NCBI GenBank assembly: GCA_913062815.1
Contig: CAJXWZ010000001.1
Coordinates: 270,630 to 334,629 of the forward strand
Reading direction: 5' to 3'
DNA length: 64,000 nt
DNA from: an uncultured Colwellia sp.
GTDB lineage: Bacteria; Pseudomonadota; Gammaproteobacteria; Enterobacterales; Alteromonadaceae
Below, in pieces: positions 34,711 to 43,367 of the stretch. Below the pieces are notes generated by a model that made no database searches, was not told the origin of the DNA, and saw only the letters and a program-made list of their open reading frames with translations. The position numbers and the translations under genes were made by a program. Numbering within the stretch: the stretch's first letter is position 1; each line of letters begins with the position of its first letter.

Positions 34711-35169
34711 ATGCTAAATAAGATCAGCGCCTTTTTTAATACGCTATTAACTCAAGAAGAAAGTGATAAACATGAGGAGCTACCTATAGAAATTGCTTGT
34801 GCTGTTTTACTTTGTGAAGTAATGCGTGCGGATAATGTTTTTACTGAGGCAGAGCAACGTGAATTAAGCGTTATATTAACTCAGCAATTTGAGCTTAACT
34901 CCGAAGAAGTAGCAGTTATTTTAGCTCAAGCTTTTGAGCTAAGTGAAAATGCTAATGATTTTTATCAATTTACTTCTAAACTCAATCAATACTATTCATT
35001 AAATAAGCGTATTGAAATCGTCACTTTGCTATGGCAAGTCGCCTATGCTGATGGTGACTTAGCCAGTATCGAAGAACATATAATTAGAAAAATTGCTGAC
35101 TTACTTCATCTAAGACACAGTGAATATATCGCCACAAAAATTGCTGCTCAACAGTTTCATGAGAATTAA
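34711..35169 (+). CDS. TerB family tellurite resistance-like protein
   Basis: A 152-residue soluble, acidic, all-helical protein of the TerB/COG4103 type. The TerB domain covers about residues 25-145, with the characteristic ACAVLLCEVMRADNVFTEAE and LLWQVAYADGDLASIEEHI segments, whose acidic loops may bind metal. Members are linked to stress responses but are seldom characterised. The ATG at 34711 follows GAGGAT. It stands alone between the RND operon and the S1-domain gene. Confidence 0.85.
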   Translation: MLNKISAFFNTLLTQEESDKHEELPIEIACAVLLCEVMRADNVFTEAEQRELSVILTQQFELNSEEVAVILAQAFELSENANDFYQFTSKLNQYYSLNKRIEIVTLLWQVAYADGDLASIEEHIIRKIADLLHLRHSEYIATKIAAQQFHEN

Positions 35170-35241
35170 AATAAATAGTTAAGCGCTAGCGGATAAGTTA
35201 AACTAGCAGCCATATTATTTCCTGGCACCAACGGCTTCCTT

Positions 35242-36099
35242 ATGACAACCTCTCACACTTCATCAACTGCAGAAATAGGCAAGCGCTGTACGTTAACCGT
35301 TATTGCTTTAAAAGATAATGGTGCTTACCTAGATGCCGGTGACTTAGGTGAAATATTATTACCTAAACGTTTTCTACCGAAGGAGTGCAATGCCGGCTCA
35401 AAGGTAGAAGTTTTTATCTATGCAGATTCTGCCGATCGTCTGGTGGCGACTACTGAAAAAGCCTTTGGCCAAGTAGGTGAATTTGTGTCATTAAAAGTTA
35501 TACAAGTAAATAAAATGGGGGCCTTTTTAGATTGGGGCTTACCTAAAGATTTACTGGTTCCTTATAATCAGCAACATACTGCAATGGAAGTAGGAAAATA
35601 TTATTTAGTCCGTATTTTTCTTGATCAACATACCGATCGTATTGCCGCATCAAGTAAACTCGATAAGTTTATTGATATTTGGCCTGCCGAGTACCAGCAA
35701 GGCGACAAAGTTAAGTTAATTATTGGCGGTAAAACTGATTTAGGCTTTAAAGCAATAGTCAATGATCTGCATTGGGGCTTGTTATACGACAATGAAATTT
35801 TCCAACCGTTACGGATCGGAAAAAATATTGACGGCTATATAAAACAAGTACGTGATGATGGTCGTTTAGATCTGATTTTATCCCGAGGTAGTAAAAATAA
35901 AGTAAATGATTTTGCTGATAAATTATTAGATCACTTACAAAAAAATAATGGCTTTAGTCCTCTGCATGATAAAAGTTCGCCTGAACTGATACAACGCATC
36001 TTAGGTGTTAGTAAGAAAACTTTTAAAGCTACCGTAGGTAACTTAATGAAAAAAGGCATGATCGTGATAGAAAGTAATGGAATTAAGCTAAAAGAATAA
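35242..36099 (+). CDS. S1-domain RNA-binding protein, CvfB/YitL type
   Basis: A 285-residue protein with three S1-like beta-barrels (about 10-65, 75-135 and 145-215), followed by a C-terminal winged helix (about 225-283) with LSRGSKNKVNDFADKLLDHL and VSKKTFKATVGNLMKKGMI. This is the layout of Staphylococcus CvfB and Bacillus YitL, which bind RNA and influence virulence or translation-related functions. The gammaproteobacterial role is not known. It follows TerB by 72 bases on the same strand. Confidence 0.85.
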   Translation: MTTSHTSSTAEIGKRCTLTVIALKDNGAYLDAGDLGEILLPKRFLPKECNAGSKVEVFIYADSADRLVATTEKAFGQVGEFVSLKVIQVNKMGAFLDWGLPKDLLVPYNQQHTAMEVGKYYLVRIFLDQHTDRIAASSKLDKFIDIWPAEYQQGDKVKLIIGGKTDLGFKAIVNDLHWGLLYDNEIFQPLRIGKNIDGYIKQVRDDGRLDLILSRGSKNKVNDFADKLLDHLQKNNGFSPLHDKSSPELIQRILGVSKKTFKATVGNLMKKGMIVIESNGIKLKE

Positions 36100-36190
36100 T
36101 ACTTTAAGTAAGAAACAACTTTGCATCTGGATTTATAGTTCAATTTTTAGACTACAATAAAGAAATATACAAAGTTACTGGCATAATTTA

Positions 36191-38293
36191 ATGATTCAAA
36201 TTCATGTCAAAAGTTTATTGCTCACTTTGAGTTTGTTAACTCTATGCACCTCTTTGCCTATATTAGCTGAGGATGATGAATTTGACTTCCTTGATTTAAC
36301 CTTAGATCAGCTACGTAATGTAAAAGTTAAAGTAGCCTCTCTAACACCTGAGACCATTTCTCACTCTCCCGTTCCGATAACCCTCATCACTGCAGATATG
36401 ATCAAGCAAAGTGGCGCTTTAACTTTAAAAGAGTTACTACTTACCTACGTACCTGGCTTTAACGATGTTGAAGATCAAAATGAAATCAATATCGCCGCCA
36501 GAGGAGTTTATACTTCTTCTCAACAAAAAATATTAATCATGGTTAACGGTCACAGACTAAATTCTAGAAGCTATTCTATGGCAGCGCCTGATCACAGTAT
36601 TTCGTTAGACAAAGTCAAGCAGATAGAGGTATTAAGAGGACCAGCATCTTCTTTGTATGGCAACGTGTCTTTAACTGCCACTATTAATATTATTTTAAAA
36701 TCTGCAAGTGATAATCAAGCATTGAAAGTGAAAGCCTTGTTAGGGAATTATGGACAGCAAGGCGTTTCTTTAACCTATGGATTTCAAGGGAAAGAAATAT
36801 CAAGCCTCATCTGGGCAAGTGGCTATCAAAATGACGGCGAGACTATAAATTTGTCTGCCGAGCAAGTATATACAGCAATACCAAAAGAACACAACCAAGC
36901 TATATTAGGCGGTATAAACGACAAGGGTAGTTATGATATTGGCATTAATCTAACCTACGCTAATCTTGAAGTTTTTCTTAATTCTCAACGCAGTCATTAT
37001 ATTGAACCTTTTTCTGCTGGTGGTCTGACTGGCGAGCCATACAATTACCAAGAGCTTGATAAAATTAAAGGCTATGGAGCCGGGCTTGGTTATAGCATGA
37101 ACCACTTAGACATGAGTTATCAAACAAAAATTTTCGACTGGCAAACTCAAACAAGACTATATTGGGACGATTTTGCCATCAATACCCCTCTAGTTGTTAA
37201 TCCAAGTGTTCCCGTATATGGTGCTCCGCATTGGCGGGATCAAACCTTCGGCCTGCTTAGTACTTTTGAGAAGTCCTTTTCATCTAGTAATATATTAGCT
37301 GGCATGCAATACGAGACATATAAAGTATATGGGGCAAAATTTCCGTTATATATTGGAACTGATTTTGTTGAAACCGCTAGCATCTTACCCAACGGCCGCG
37401 AAAGCAATATCTCAGCATTTTTTCAATACCAAAAGACTATCTCAACAAATTGGCATACTAACCTCGGCTTGCGCTTTGACTATAAAGACCGTAAAGAAAC
37501 AGATAACATCCAACAAATTAGTCCACGCCTCGCGCTTATTTACACTAAGGACGACAAGGATATTAAGTTTTCTTACGCAAAATCATTTGTCGATGCAACC
37601 TACTGGAATAGATTCTCTACGTTAGCCGCATTTATCGGCGCAAATACCTTAAAGCCGGAAACGCTTGAAACATTTCAAGTAACGCCCTCGATTTATTTTC
37701 CAAAACAACAACTCCAACTAACCAGTAACATTTTTTATGATATGGCTAAAGATGTCATTATAAGAGACAACAGCGCCACGAGTAACAATTATAGTAATTC
37801 TGGAAAATTAACCAGCTGGGGGGTAGAGCAAGAACTAGTGTATATAAAAGGGAGCTTACAACTTCGTTTTATAGGCACTTATAGACAAGCAATTAATAGT
37901 GAATTAATAAAGTCAAAAAATCACGCTATTGCTAATATCCCTGAAAAGTCTTTTAGTCTTGTGTTAGATAAGAAATTTAATGAGAAGTTAGCGGTTAACA
38001 TGAATGTACGTTATGTGGGAAAACAATTCTCACCAACGGTTATTCAAAAAGATGGCGTTAAAGTACCCGACCCTCTGCCAAATGAAGGGGTAAGCTTCGA
38101 TGACCCAAATCTATATATCGCTGATGCTACACTCGTCAATGCTAACATTCGTTATGCATTTTCGAGTAATATTACTATTGGACTGAAGATATCTAACTTA
38201 TTTGATAAGCAACATTTGCAAGGAGGTTCTACTTTGCACCCATATCAGCAGCCTGGTCGATGGTATTCAGCACATATTGAAATTAAGTTGTAA
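36191..38293 (+). CDS. TonB-dependent receptor, substrate unknown
   Basis: A 700-residue outer-membrane receptor. Signal peptide about 1-26 (ends LPILAEDDE), a plug domain about 50-165 (LKELLLTYVPGF, then IEVLRGPASSLYGN), and a barrel ending in WYSAHIEIKL. The N-terminus LDLTLDQLRNVKVKVAS is the type seen in a group of receptors lacking a typical TonB box; in those the short conserved LDQL(R/M)NV segment precedes the plug. No transporter or regulator adjoins and no Fur box is evident. It could import a siderophore, a sugar or another metal chelate. Confidence 0.85.
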   Translation: MIQIHVKSLLLTLSLLTLCTSLPILAEDDEFDFLDLTLDQLRNVKVKVASLTPETISHSPVPITLITADMIKQSGALTLKELLLTYVPGFNDVEDQNEINIAARGVYTSSQQKILIMVNGHRLNSRSYSMAAPDHSISLDKVKQIEVLRGPASSLYGNVSLTATINIILKSASDNQALKVKALLGNYGQQGVSLTYGFQGKEISSLIWASGYQNDGETINLSAEQVYTAIPKEHNQAILGGINDKGSYDIGINLTYANLEVFLNSQRSHYIEPFSAGGLTGEPYNYQELDKIKGYGAGLGYSMNHLDMSYQTKIFDWQTQTRLYWDDFAINTPLVVNPSVPVYGAPHWRDQTFGLLSTFEKSFSSSNILAGMQYETYKVYGAKFPLYIGTDFVETASILPNGRESNISAFFQYQKTISTNWHTNLGLRFDYKDRKETDNIQQISPRLALIYTKDDKDIKFSYAKSFVDATYWNRFSTLAAFIGANTLKPETLETFQVTPSIYFPKQQLQLTSNIFYDMAKDVIIRDNSATSNNYSNSGKLTSWGVEQELVYIKGSLQLRFIGTYRQAINSELIKSKNHAIANIPEKSFSLVLDKKFNEKLAVNMNVRYVGKQFSPTVIQKDGVKVPDPLPNEGVSFDDPNLYIADATLVNANIRYAFSSNITIGLKISNLFDKQHLQGGSTLHPYQQPGRWYSAHIEIKL

Positions 38294-38298
38294 CTTAT

Positions 38299-38336
38299 GG
38301 CCAGCTTTACTTGTAATGTTACCAAGTAAACTAGCC
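38299..38336. other. Imperfect hairpin between convergent genes
   Basis: GGCCAGCTTTACTTG and CAAGTAAACTAGCC can pair across a short loop between the TonB receptor stop and the small membrane protein stop. There is no T-run on either side, so if it ends transcription it is not a classical intrinsic terminator. Confidence 0.4.
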
Positions 38337-38346
38337 AAAAACCAGC

Positions 38347-38469
38347 TTAACGCAACATAGTAAACCAGCCCATTAACATGGGTAATAAAGGTAACGCTAG
38401 CATTGCTAATATTACTAATAGAATCAAGCCTGGACCCGTACCATCTTTAAAATCTTCATCGTGCGACAT
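38347..38469 (-). CDS. Small single-helix membrane protein, uncharacterised
   Basis: A 40-residue frame with an ATG at 38467-38469 and a strong AAGGAAG ribosome site about 9 bases upstream. The product starts MSHDEDFKDGTGPG and continues as one hydrophobic helix (LILLVILAMLALPLLPMLMGW), ending FTMLR. The acidic N-terminus and single helix resemble small inner-membrane proteins. The good ribosome site and position between genes support it; no family is recognised. Confidence 0.65.
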   Translation of the reverse strand: MSHDEDFKDGTGPGLILLVILAMLALPLLPMLMGWFTMLR

Positions 38470-38635
38470 CTATACTACTTCCTTAAATGACATAAAAAAA
38501 CGAGCGCATTTTAACGAGTAATAACGCTAAAACATAGTTTTTTCTGCTCTATATCAAATATAAAGTCTCGTTATAATCACATGAAATATTAATTGCTTGA
38601 AAATAAAGTTTTAGGGCTTAGCTACTATTGAGTAA

Positions 38636-39196
38636 TCAATTAGGCTTTATCGCTACTATTTGTGCAATAGCCTTTTTTGTACCATTCTCTTCATCGGTTA
38701 TCACAACTCCCTCAAAACTATGCAAAACTTGCCAGTCATCAAACAAAGATAATAACTCTCCAGATTTTAATAAAAAATCTGGATTTTTAGGTCTACCAAA
38801 TTGTGTTTGTTGCTCTGTGAACGTTTCATAAATAACCATGCCACTAGGCTTTATTGCCGCTTTAATATGATCAAATAGTGGCCGGTGCAAATAATGAAAC
38901 ACCATAACACCTGCATAAGATTGCCCTTGCAGCGGATCAATCCCTGCCTGTTCTAAATCAACTTGTTTGCAGTGTGTCAATGTTTGCTGATTTTTAGGTA
39001 AACCTGCTAAAGCTTGCTTAACCTGCAAAAGAGCTTCATTATTAATATCAGCAAAAGAGACAGGCACATCATTACTTGCTAAATAAAGGCCATTTCTGCC
39101 ACTACCACATGCTAGATCCAGCACTGAACTTTGTGTATCTAGAGTTAAGGATTGTAATTTAGCTAAGTATTGCGTTAATAGTGGCGAATGTTGCAA
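38636..39196 (-). CDS. Class I SAM-dependent methyltransferase (TehB-like)
   Basis: A 186-residue Rossmann methyltransferase. The SAM motif I is VLDLACGSGRNGLYLA near residue 25, with an acidic residue ending the second strand (SFADIN). Motif VMVFHYLHRPLF is typical of TehB/UbiE-like small-molecule methyltransferases. The start is a TTG at 39196 with GAGGG about 7 bases upstream; an in-frame stop lies a few codons before it and no ATG is available. It is 40 bases after the ZnuD-like receptor gene on the same strand. The substrate is unknown. Confidence 0.8.
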   Translation of the reverse strand: MQHSPLLTQYLAKLQSLTLDTQSSVLDLACGSGRNGLYLASNDVPVSFADINNEALLQVKQALAGLPKNQQTLTHCKQVDLEQAGIDPLQGQSYAGVMVFHYLHRPLFDHIKAAIKPSGMVIYETFTEQQTQFGRPKNPDFLLKSGELLSLFDDWQVLHSFEGVVITDEENGTKKAIAQIVAIKPN

Positions 39197-39236
39197 TGAA
39201 GTGCCCTCTGCTATTTAAATTGTAGTAACGATACTT

Positions 39237-41732
39237 TTAAAAGCTAGCACGAATGCCAATACTAAAGTTTCTCCCTGGTAAAGGCGCAATATCTTTTAGA
39301 AATGAACTATGAACATGTGCTACTTCATCGGTCAAATTCTGCCCTTTGGCATATAGCACCATATCATTTCCTACACCTTCAATATAATAGTTTATATTCA
39401 TATCAAGCAGTGTATATGCATCAGTAACTGATTCTAAAGGCGCAATGTCACTCTGCTTAAAATAATGATTAGCGCTGATTTCGCTGTCAAAGTTATTGCC
39501 TTGATAATGCAATGAGGTGCCCAAGCGCATTGGTGGAGTTCGTGGTAAATAACTGCCATCAGACAATTTAGCATTAATATAATCACCAAATAAGGTTATT
39601 TTTAATGGGCTTGCGATCTGATAAACAAGCTCTGCTTCCATACCATACATGTCAACGTCATCTTGTTGGTAGATTAAAATAGGTAAGCCATGGTCTTCAT
39701 GATCTTCTTCTGCCACTTCATGTTCATCATGAGCGTCATCAAAATAAAGTCCAGTATCCTGCTGATAATAGTAATCTTTCACATGGTTATAGAAGGCGCT
39801 AAGTACAAAACCAAAGTCACCTTCAAATTTACGCCAAGTTAAATCAAGGCTATATGAACTTTCTAGTTCAGGTGATTTTAATGATGACTCAAGGTGTAAT
39901 TCATCTCCCTCTTGCTCAAGTTCAAACAGGGCACCCACTTCAAAGGTATTGGTGCCAATGTGCGGACCAAAAGAGAATAACTCTGGTGCTGAAGGTGCAC
40001 GTTGAGAAAAGGCAATCGACGCGCCTATATTATAACCTTGTTGATAATCCCAAACTAAACCGGCTGAAACACTAACTGGCGAAAATTTTTGTTGCTCAAG
40101 CGAGATAGTACCTTGCTCATGTTCATCGTCGTGTTCTTCTTCATGTTCTTCTTCGTGTTCTTCATGTGAAAAACCACTGACTTCACCTAAAACATCTAGT
40201 GTTACATGCTCAATACGTGCGCCAAGTTGTAGCAATACAGGACCAAAATGTTTTTCCTCAAGCCATGCAAATGCAAGACTATCTGTATTAGAAGGCGGCG
40301 TAAAAGCTTCATCACCAATGGCGCTAAAATCTGAACCTTTGTAATGAAAAGTCCAAGCTCCTTGCCAGCCGAGATAATCCTGATGGTAAACATCTGTTTT
40401 AAACTCAAGGCTTTTATTAGAAAATGTAGTGCCGACTAGCCCTGCTTCTATTTCCTGATGTTGATAATCAGTATAAGCGAATTTAGTCGCTAATTGTTTA
40501 ATAGCACTATTGTCAAACTTAATATCACTAATAAACTGTACTCTATCTTGCTTCATTTTAGCCTGAGTGCCAATATCGTGCTCTTCGCCATGCTCCTCTA
40601 GGTTACCTTCTTCATGTTCATCTTCTTCATGATGCACATGCCCAGGGATACCGTAGTCTTTAGTTAAACTACCGTAAGAAAAACCAACAAAGCCGTTATC
40701 AAATATATAACTCGACCCCAAAGTAAGACCACTTGATTTAGAAGCACTGTTCTCTAGCGTGTCTGTATCTGCTTCTTCGTGATGCTCTTCGTCCTCTTCA
40801 TGTTCTTCTTCCTCATGAGATTCTTCTTCAAAGCCATTGGGTAATTTATAATTTTCCCCGTCTCGATAAAAACCATCCAAATGCAAAGCAAAGTTTTCTC
40901 CGGCAATTTGTACACCTTTTTGTAGGGCAAACGAAGCTTGCTGCTCATTAGCTACATCGTTATATTGTAACAACCATTCAGCCAATGTATCTGTAGATTT
41001 AGGCACTCGATTATCGACCACGTTGACCACGCCACCAATAGCACCACTGCCATAAAACAAAGTCGCTGGCCCACGCAATACTTCAATTTGTGTCGCCGTA
41101 CTTGTTTCAGTTGCTACGGCATGATCCGCACCAACGCGTGAAGCATCTCCTGCATCTAAACCATTTTGAGTGATTAACACTCTTGGTCCATCTAGCCCTC
41201 TAATAATGGGACTACTTGCTACTGAACCATAAAAACTAGAGTGTACGCCTACTTCATTTTTAAGCGTTTCGCCTAAGGTAGACGCTTGTTTTAATTTTAA
41301 GTCGTCTCCTGAAATGACATTCACCGGTAAAGCTGACTCAATAGTAGATGAATGTAATGGAGTGGCATAAACATCAAGCACTTCCATTACTGAAGGAGAT
41401 AAAACCATGACAACATCTGCAATGTCATCCTTTTTAAGATTGACATGATGACTATCATGCGTAAAGTTTTTAGCACTGGCATGTAACTCAATACTACCGG
41501 CTTCAAGGCCTGTGAAAGTAAATAAACCTTGCTCATTACTAAGCAAAGCTTTTTCTCGACCGTTAATTTTAATGGTTGCAAACTTGATAGGATTACCATG
41601 ATTATCAATAATTTGGCCTGATAAGTTTTGCGAAAAAGCGTTGACGCTAACGCCGGATGCGATAATTGAGATGAAAATTGAGCAAGTTGTAATAACCTTG
41701 CGCATCGGCAAGGAAGTTTTCGTTAAGAACAT
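39237..41732 (-). CDS. ZnuD-like TonB-dependent receptor with histidine-rich loops
   Basis: An 831-residue outer-membrane receptor. Signal peptide about 1-34, a carboxypeptidase-regulatory-like domain about 35-115 (GQIIDNHGNPIKFATIKING), plug about 125-240 (TQIEVLRGPATLFYGSGAIGG), then the barrel ending NFSIGIRASF. Four His/Glu/Asp-rich segments lie in the barrel at about residues 300-325, 362-386, 522-543 and 662-681, with runs such as HEEEEHEEDEEHHEE and HEEHEEEHEEEHDDEHE. Such loops characterise zinc receptors like Neisseria ZnuD. An upstream small CxxC protein gene carries a Zur-like box. Copper or nickel cannot be ruled out. Confidence 0.87.
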   Translation of the reverse strand: MFLTKTSLPMRKVITTCSIFISIIASGVSVNAFSQNLSGQIIDNHGNPIKFATIKINGREKALLSNEQGLFTFTGLEAGSIELHASAKNFTHDSHHVNLKKDDIADVVMVLSPSVMEVLDVYATPLHSSTIESALPVNVISGDDLKLKQASTLGETLKNEVGVHSSFYGSVASSPIIRGLDGPRVLITQNGLDAGDASRVGADHAVATETSTATQIEVLRGPATLFYGSGAIGGVVNVVDNRVPKSTDTLAEWLLQYNDVANEQQASFALQKGVQIAGENFALHLDGFYRDGENYKLPNGFEEESHEEEEHEEDEEHHEEADTDTLENSASKSSGLTLGSSYIFDNGFVGFSYGSLTKDYGIPGHVHHEEDEHEEGNLEEHGEEHDIGTQAKMKQDRVQFISDIKFDNSAIKQLATKFAYTDYQHQEIEAGLVGTTFSNKSLEFKTDVYHQDYLGWQGAWTFHYKGSDFSAIGDEAFTPPSNTDSLAFAWLEEKHFGPVLLQLGARIEHVTLDVLGEVSGFSHEEHEEEHEEEHDDEHEQGTISLEQQKFSPVSVSAGLVWDYQQGYNIGASIAFSQRAPSAPELFSFGPHIGTNTFEVGALFELEQEGDELHLESSLKSPELESSYSLDLTWRKFEGDFGFVLSAFYNHVKDYYYQQDTGLYFDDAHDEHEVAEEDHEDHGLPILIYQQDDVDMYGMEAELVYQIASPLKITLFGDYINAKLSDGSYLPRTPPMRLGTSLHYQGNNFDSEISANHYFKQSDIAPLESVTDAYTLLDMNINYYIEGVGNDMVLYAKGQNLTDEVAHVHSSFLKDIAPLPGRNFSIGIRASF

Positions 41733-41812
41733 AATTTTTCCAATAAATAAGACACGTATACTTGGCTTACAGTATGTAGATTAAGCTGTAAGCCAATAAA
41801 TAAAGTATTAGT

Positions 41813-42139
41813 TTACTGAAGCGATGGTGGTGCTCTTAACTGTGGTTGTATAAAGTAAAGTTTATTAACGACTACAACAGCAATCTTACTGCTAATGTAG
41901 CTATAAATACTTGTTATGTTGAATTCGAACTGCGAAAGTTCAGGTGGTGCATCAATACCCTGATGACAAATATGACATTCTTGTTGCTCAGCAATACTTG
42001 TTACATCAAATAAATGATCTGCGTGAGCAAGTGATGAAGCTAAAAACAACAGCACAAAAAGCATCGTTGCATAGGCGCTAATGCTTTTTGTGCTATTGCT
42101 TATAGCTGTCGAATTTTTAGTGTGATAAAGTAACGTCAT
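41813..42139 (-). CDS. Small exported CxxC protein upstream of the ZnuD-like receptor
   Basis: A 108-residue protein. The N-terminus has a basic stretch and a hydrophobic signal (ATMLFVLLFLASSLAHADH) cleaved near residue 40. The mature part contains ECHICHQG, a Cys-x-x-Cys flanked by His, and ends PQLRAPP. The pattern resembles small DUF2946-like proteins found near metal transport genes, and suggests periplasmic metal handling. It is 80 bases before the receptor gene on the same strand. No ribosome site precedes the ATG at 42139, and the Zur-like box is only 5 bases away, so translation may be leaderless or start at the later Met (42064). Confidence 0.65.
   Translation of the reverse strand: MTLLYHTKNSTAISNSTKSISAYATMLFVLLFLASSLAHADHLFDVTSIAEQQECHICHQGIDAPPELSQFEFNITSIYSYISSKIAVVVVNKLYFIQPQLRAPPSLQ
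42051..42094. repeat. Perfect 14-bp inverted repeat in the 5' coding region
   Basis: AGCACAAAAAGCAT (42051-42064) and ATGCTTTTTGTGCT (42081-42094) are exact reverse complements around a 16-base loop. On the minus-strand transcript the stem is followed by GTTGTTTTTA. It lies in codons 16-30 of the small CxxC protein and could act as an attenuator or mRNA stability hairpin. Confidence 0.6.
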
Positions 42140-42143
42140 AACA

Positions 42144-42162
42144 ATTGTGATATTATAACATT
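42144..42162. promoter_or_regulatory. Zur-like box upstream of the CxxC protein and ZnuD-like receptor
   Basis: ATTGTGATATTATAACATT matches the gammaproteobacterial Zur consensus (AATGTTATA, one base, TATAACATT) at 16 of 18 symmetric positions. On the minus strand it contains TATAAT (42152-42157), a good -10 element, so a repressor here would block the promoter. The adjacent His-rich receptor supports zinc control. Confidence 0.65.
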
Positions 42163-42221
42163 TTTATTTTATCTACAAGATTTTTATTTTATTGGCTCAG
42201 CCTAAAACGTAAATATTCAGA

Positions 42222-43352
42222 TTAAATTTCAAAATAGTTGCAGAAAACTTTATAAAGTTCAGTGCCTTGATTAACACTTGCTGAAGCAAAATGTAAAATT
42301 GGCAGCACAGTTTTATCTAAACTGACCTGATGCAAAGGATCGCCATCACCATAATTATCCATCCGCAAAATACGAGCTAGGGGTTCTCCAGCAGGGAGCG
42401 GCTTTCCAAATTCTGCTAAGAAATCTACCATTCCTCCCATAGGCGAATAGAGTGCTTTATAGTCTTTTAAGTAACAAGCGTATCGGATCATTTTTGTAGG
42501 TATAAATTCAGTACTTTCTATCACTCCTTTAAACTGGAGGTAACTCAAAATCCCTAATGCATCTTGACGCGCTACTTCCAGATCAATTTGCTCTTGAGAG
42601 CCTAGTTCAACTGTGAAACTTTCTTTAGCAAAGGCGCCTTTGCCCATAACAAAATCGCGCCCCATTGCTTTAAAAGACTGCTGTAAGCTCCACCAAGGAC
42701 AAAAGGTTGCTTCATCCATGGCCCCATCAAAATCATTAGGGATAAAGATAGTGTGAGGGATATCAAAATAGTTCGCACTAGCCTTTGCATACTCGGGACA
42801 GTAAAGGTGCTTACTAGAAATTGGCCCCGTATGTAAATCAAGTACTATATCAGCTTGGTGCGCCATACGTTGTAGTTGATATGCAATACGCTGCCCTGTA
42901 GTAAGTCCCCAAATATTATGATCTAATTTTTGTTCAATTTGATCTAATAACAGTTGCTGGAAGTTAGTTTGAATCTCATGCTCTGCAGCATCTAAGTGTT
43001 GCTGAGCAAATGGTGCAATCACTGACTCATTGAAATGATACATTCTATTCCAGTTCACACCTGTAATAGGGTCAAAACGCCCTAAGGTGTATTCACCATT
43101 TTTATGATTACAAGCCACAGGATTAGCATAAGGAACTAAAGTAATGTTCCCTTGAATCTTACAGTACTTCAATAACTCTAGCAGTTGAAAAATAACGGCA
43201 TTGCCTTGAACTTCAGCGCCATGCATATTTGCTTGAATATAAACAGCGGGCGCTTCTGTATTTGAACTCTCATATCTATATACAGGCACAGTTAATTTTG
43301 CACCACTAGCCATTTCACCTACATGCATCACTTGTTTATTAAAAGTATTCAT
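42222..43352 (-). CDS. Succinylglutamate desuccinylase/aspartoacylase family protein
   Basis: A 376-residue M14-like zinc hydrolase. Zinc ligands His44 and Glu47 (NMHGAEVQGN) and His174 (DLHTGP) are visible, with a likely catalytic Glu near 249 (FTVELGSQ). The family removes succinyl or acetyl groups from amino acids. It is last in a dapA-dapD-lysA operon, 15 bases after lysA. In that setting the natural hypothesis is removal of the succinyl group from N-succinyl-diaminopimelate, the step done by DapE in the usual pathway. That role is not established and a different N-acyl substrate is possible. Confidence 0.8.
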   Translation of the reverse strand: MNTFNKQVMHVGEMASGAKLTVPVYRYESSNTEAPAVYIQANMHGAEVQGNAVIFQLLELLKYCKIQGNITLVPYANPVACNHKNGEYTLGRFDPITGVNWNRMYHFNESVIAPFAQQHLDAAEHEIQTNFQQLLLDQIEQKLDHNIWGLTTGQRIAYQLQRMAHQADIVLDLHTGPISSKHLYCPEYAKASANYFDIPHTIFIPNDFDGAMDEATFCPWWSLQQSFKAMGRDFVMGKGAFAKESFTVELGSQEQIDLEVARQDALGILSYLQFKGVIESTEFIPTKMIRYACYLKDYKALYSPMGGMVDFLAEFGKPLPAGEPLARILRMDNYGDGDPLHQVSLDKTVLPILHFASASVNQGTELYKVFCNYFEI

Positions 43353-43367
43353 AATTTTTCTCGCATT

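Noticed and set aside
40105..40170. A tandem DNA repeat (TCTTCATGT-like units) in the ZnuD-like gene
   Set aside because: It looks like a short tandem repeat, but it is explained by codons for His and Glu in a metal-binding loop; the reading frame is intact, so I did not list it as a separate repeat.
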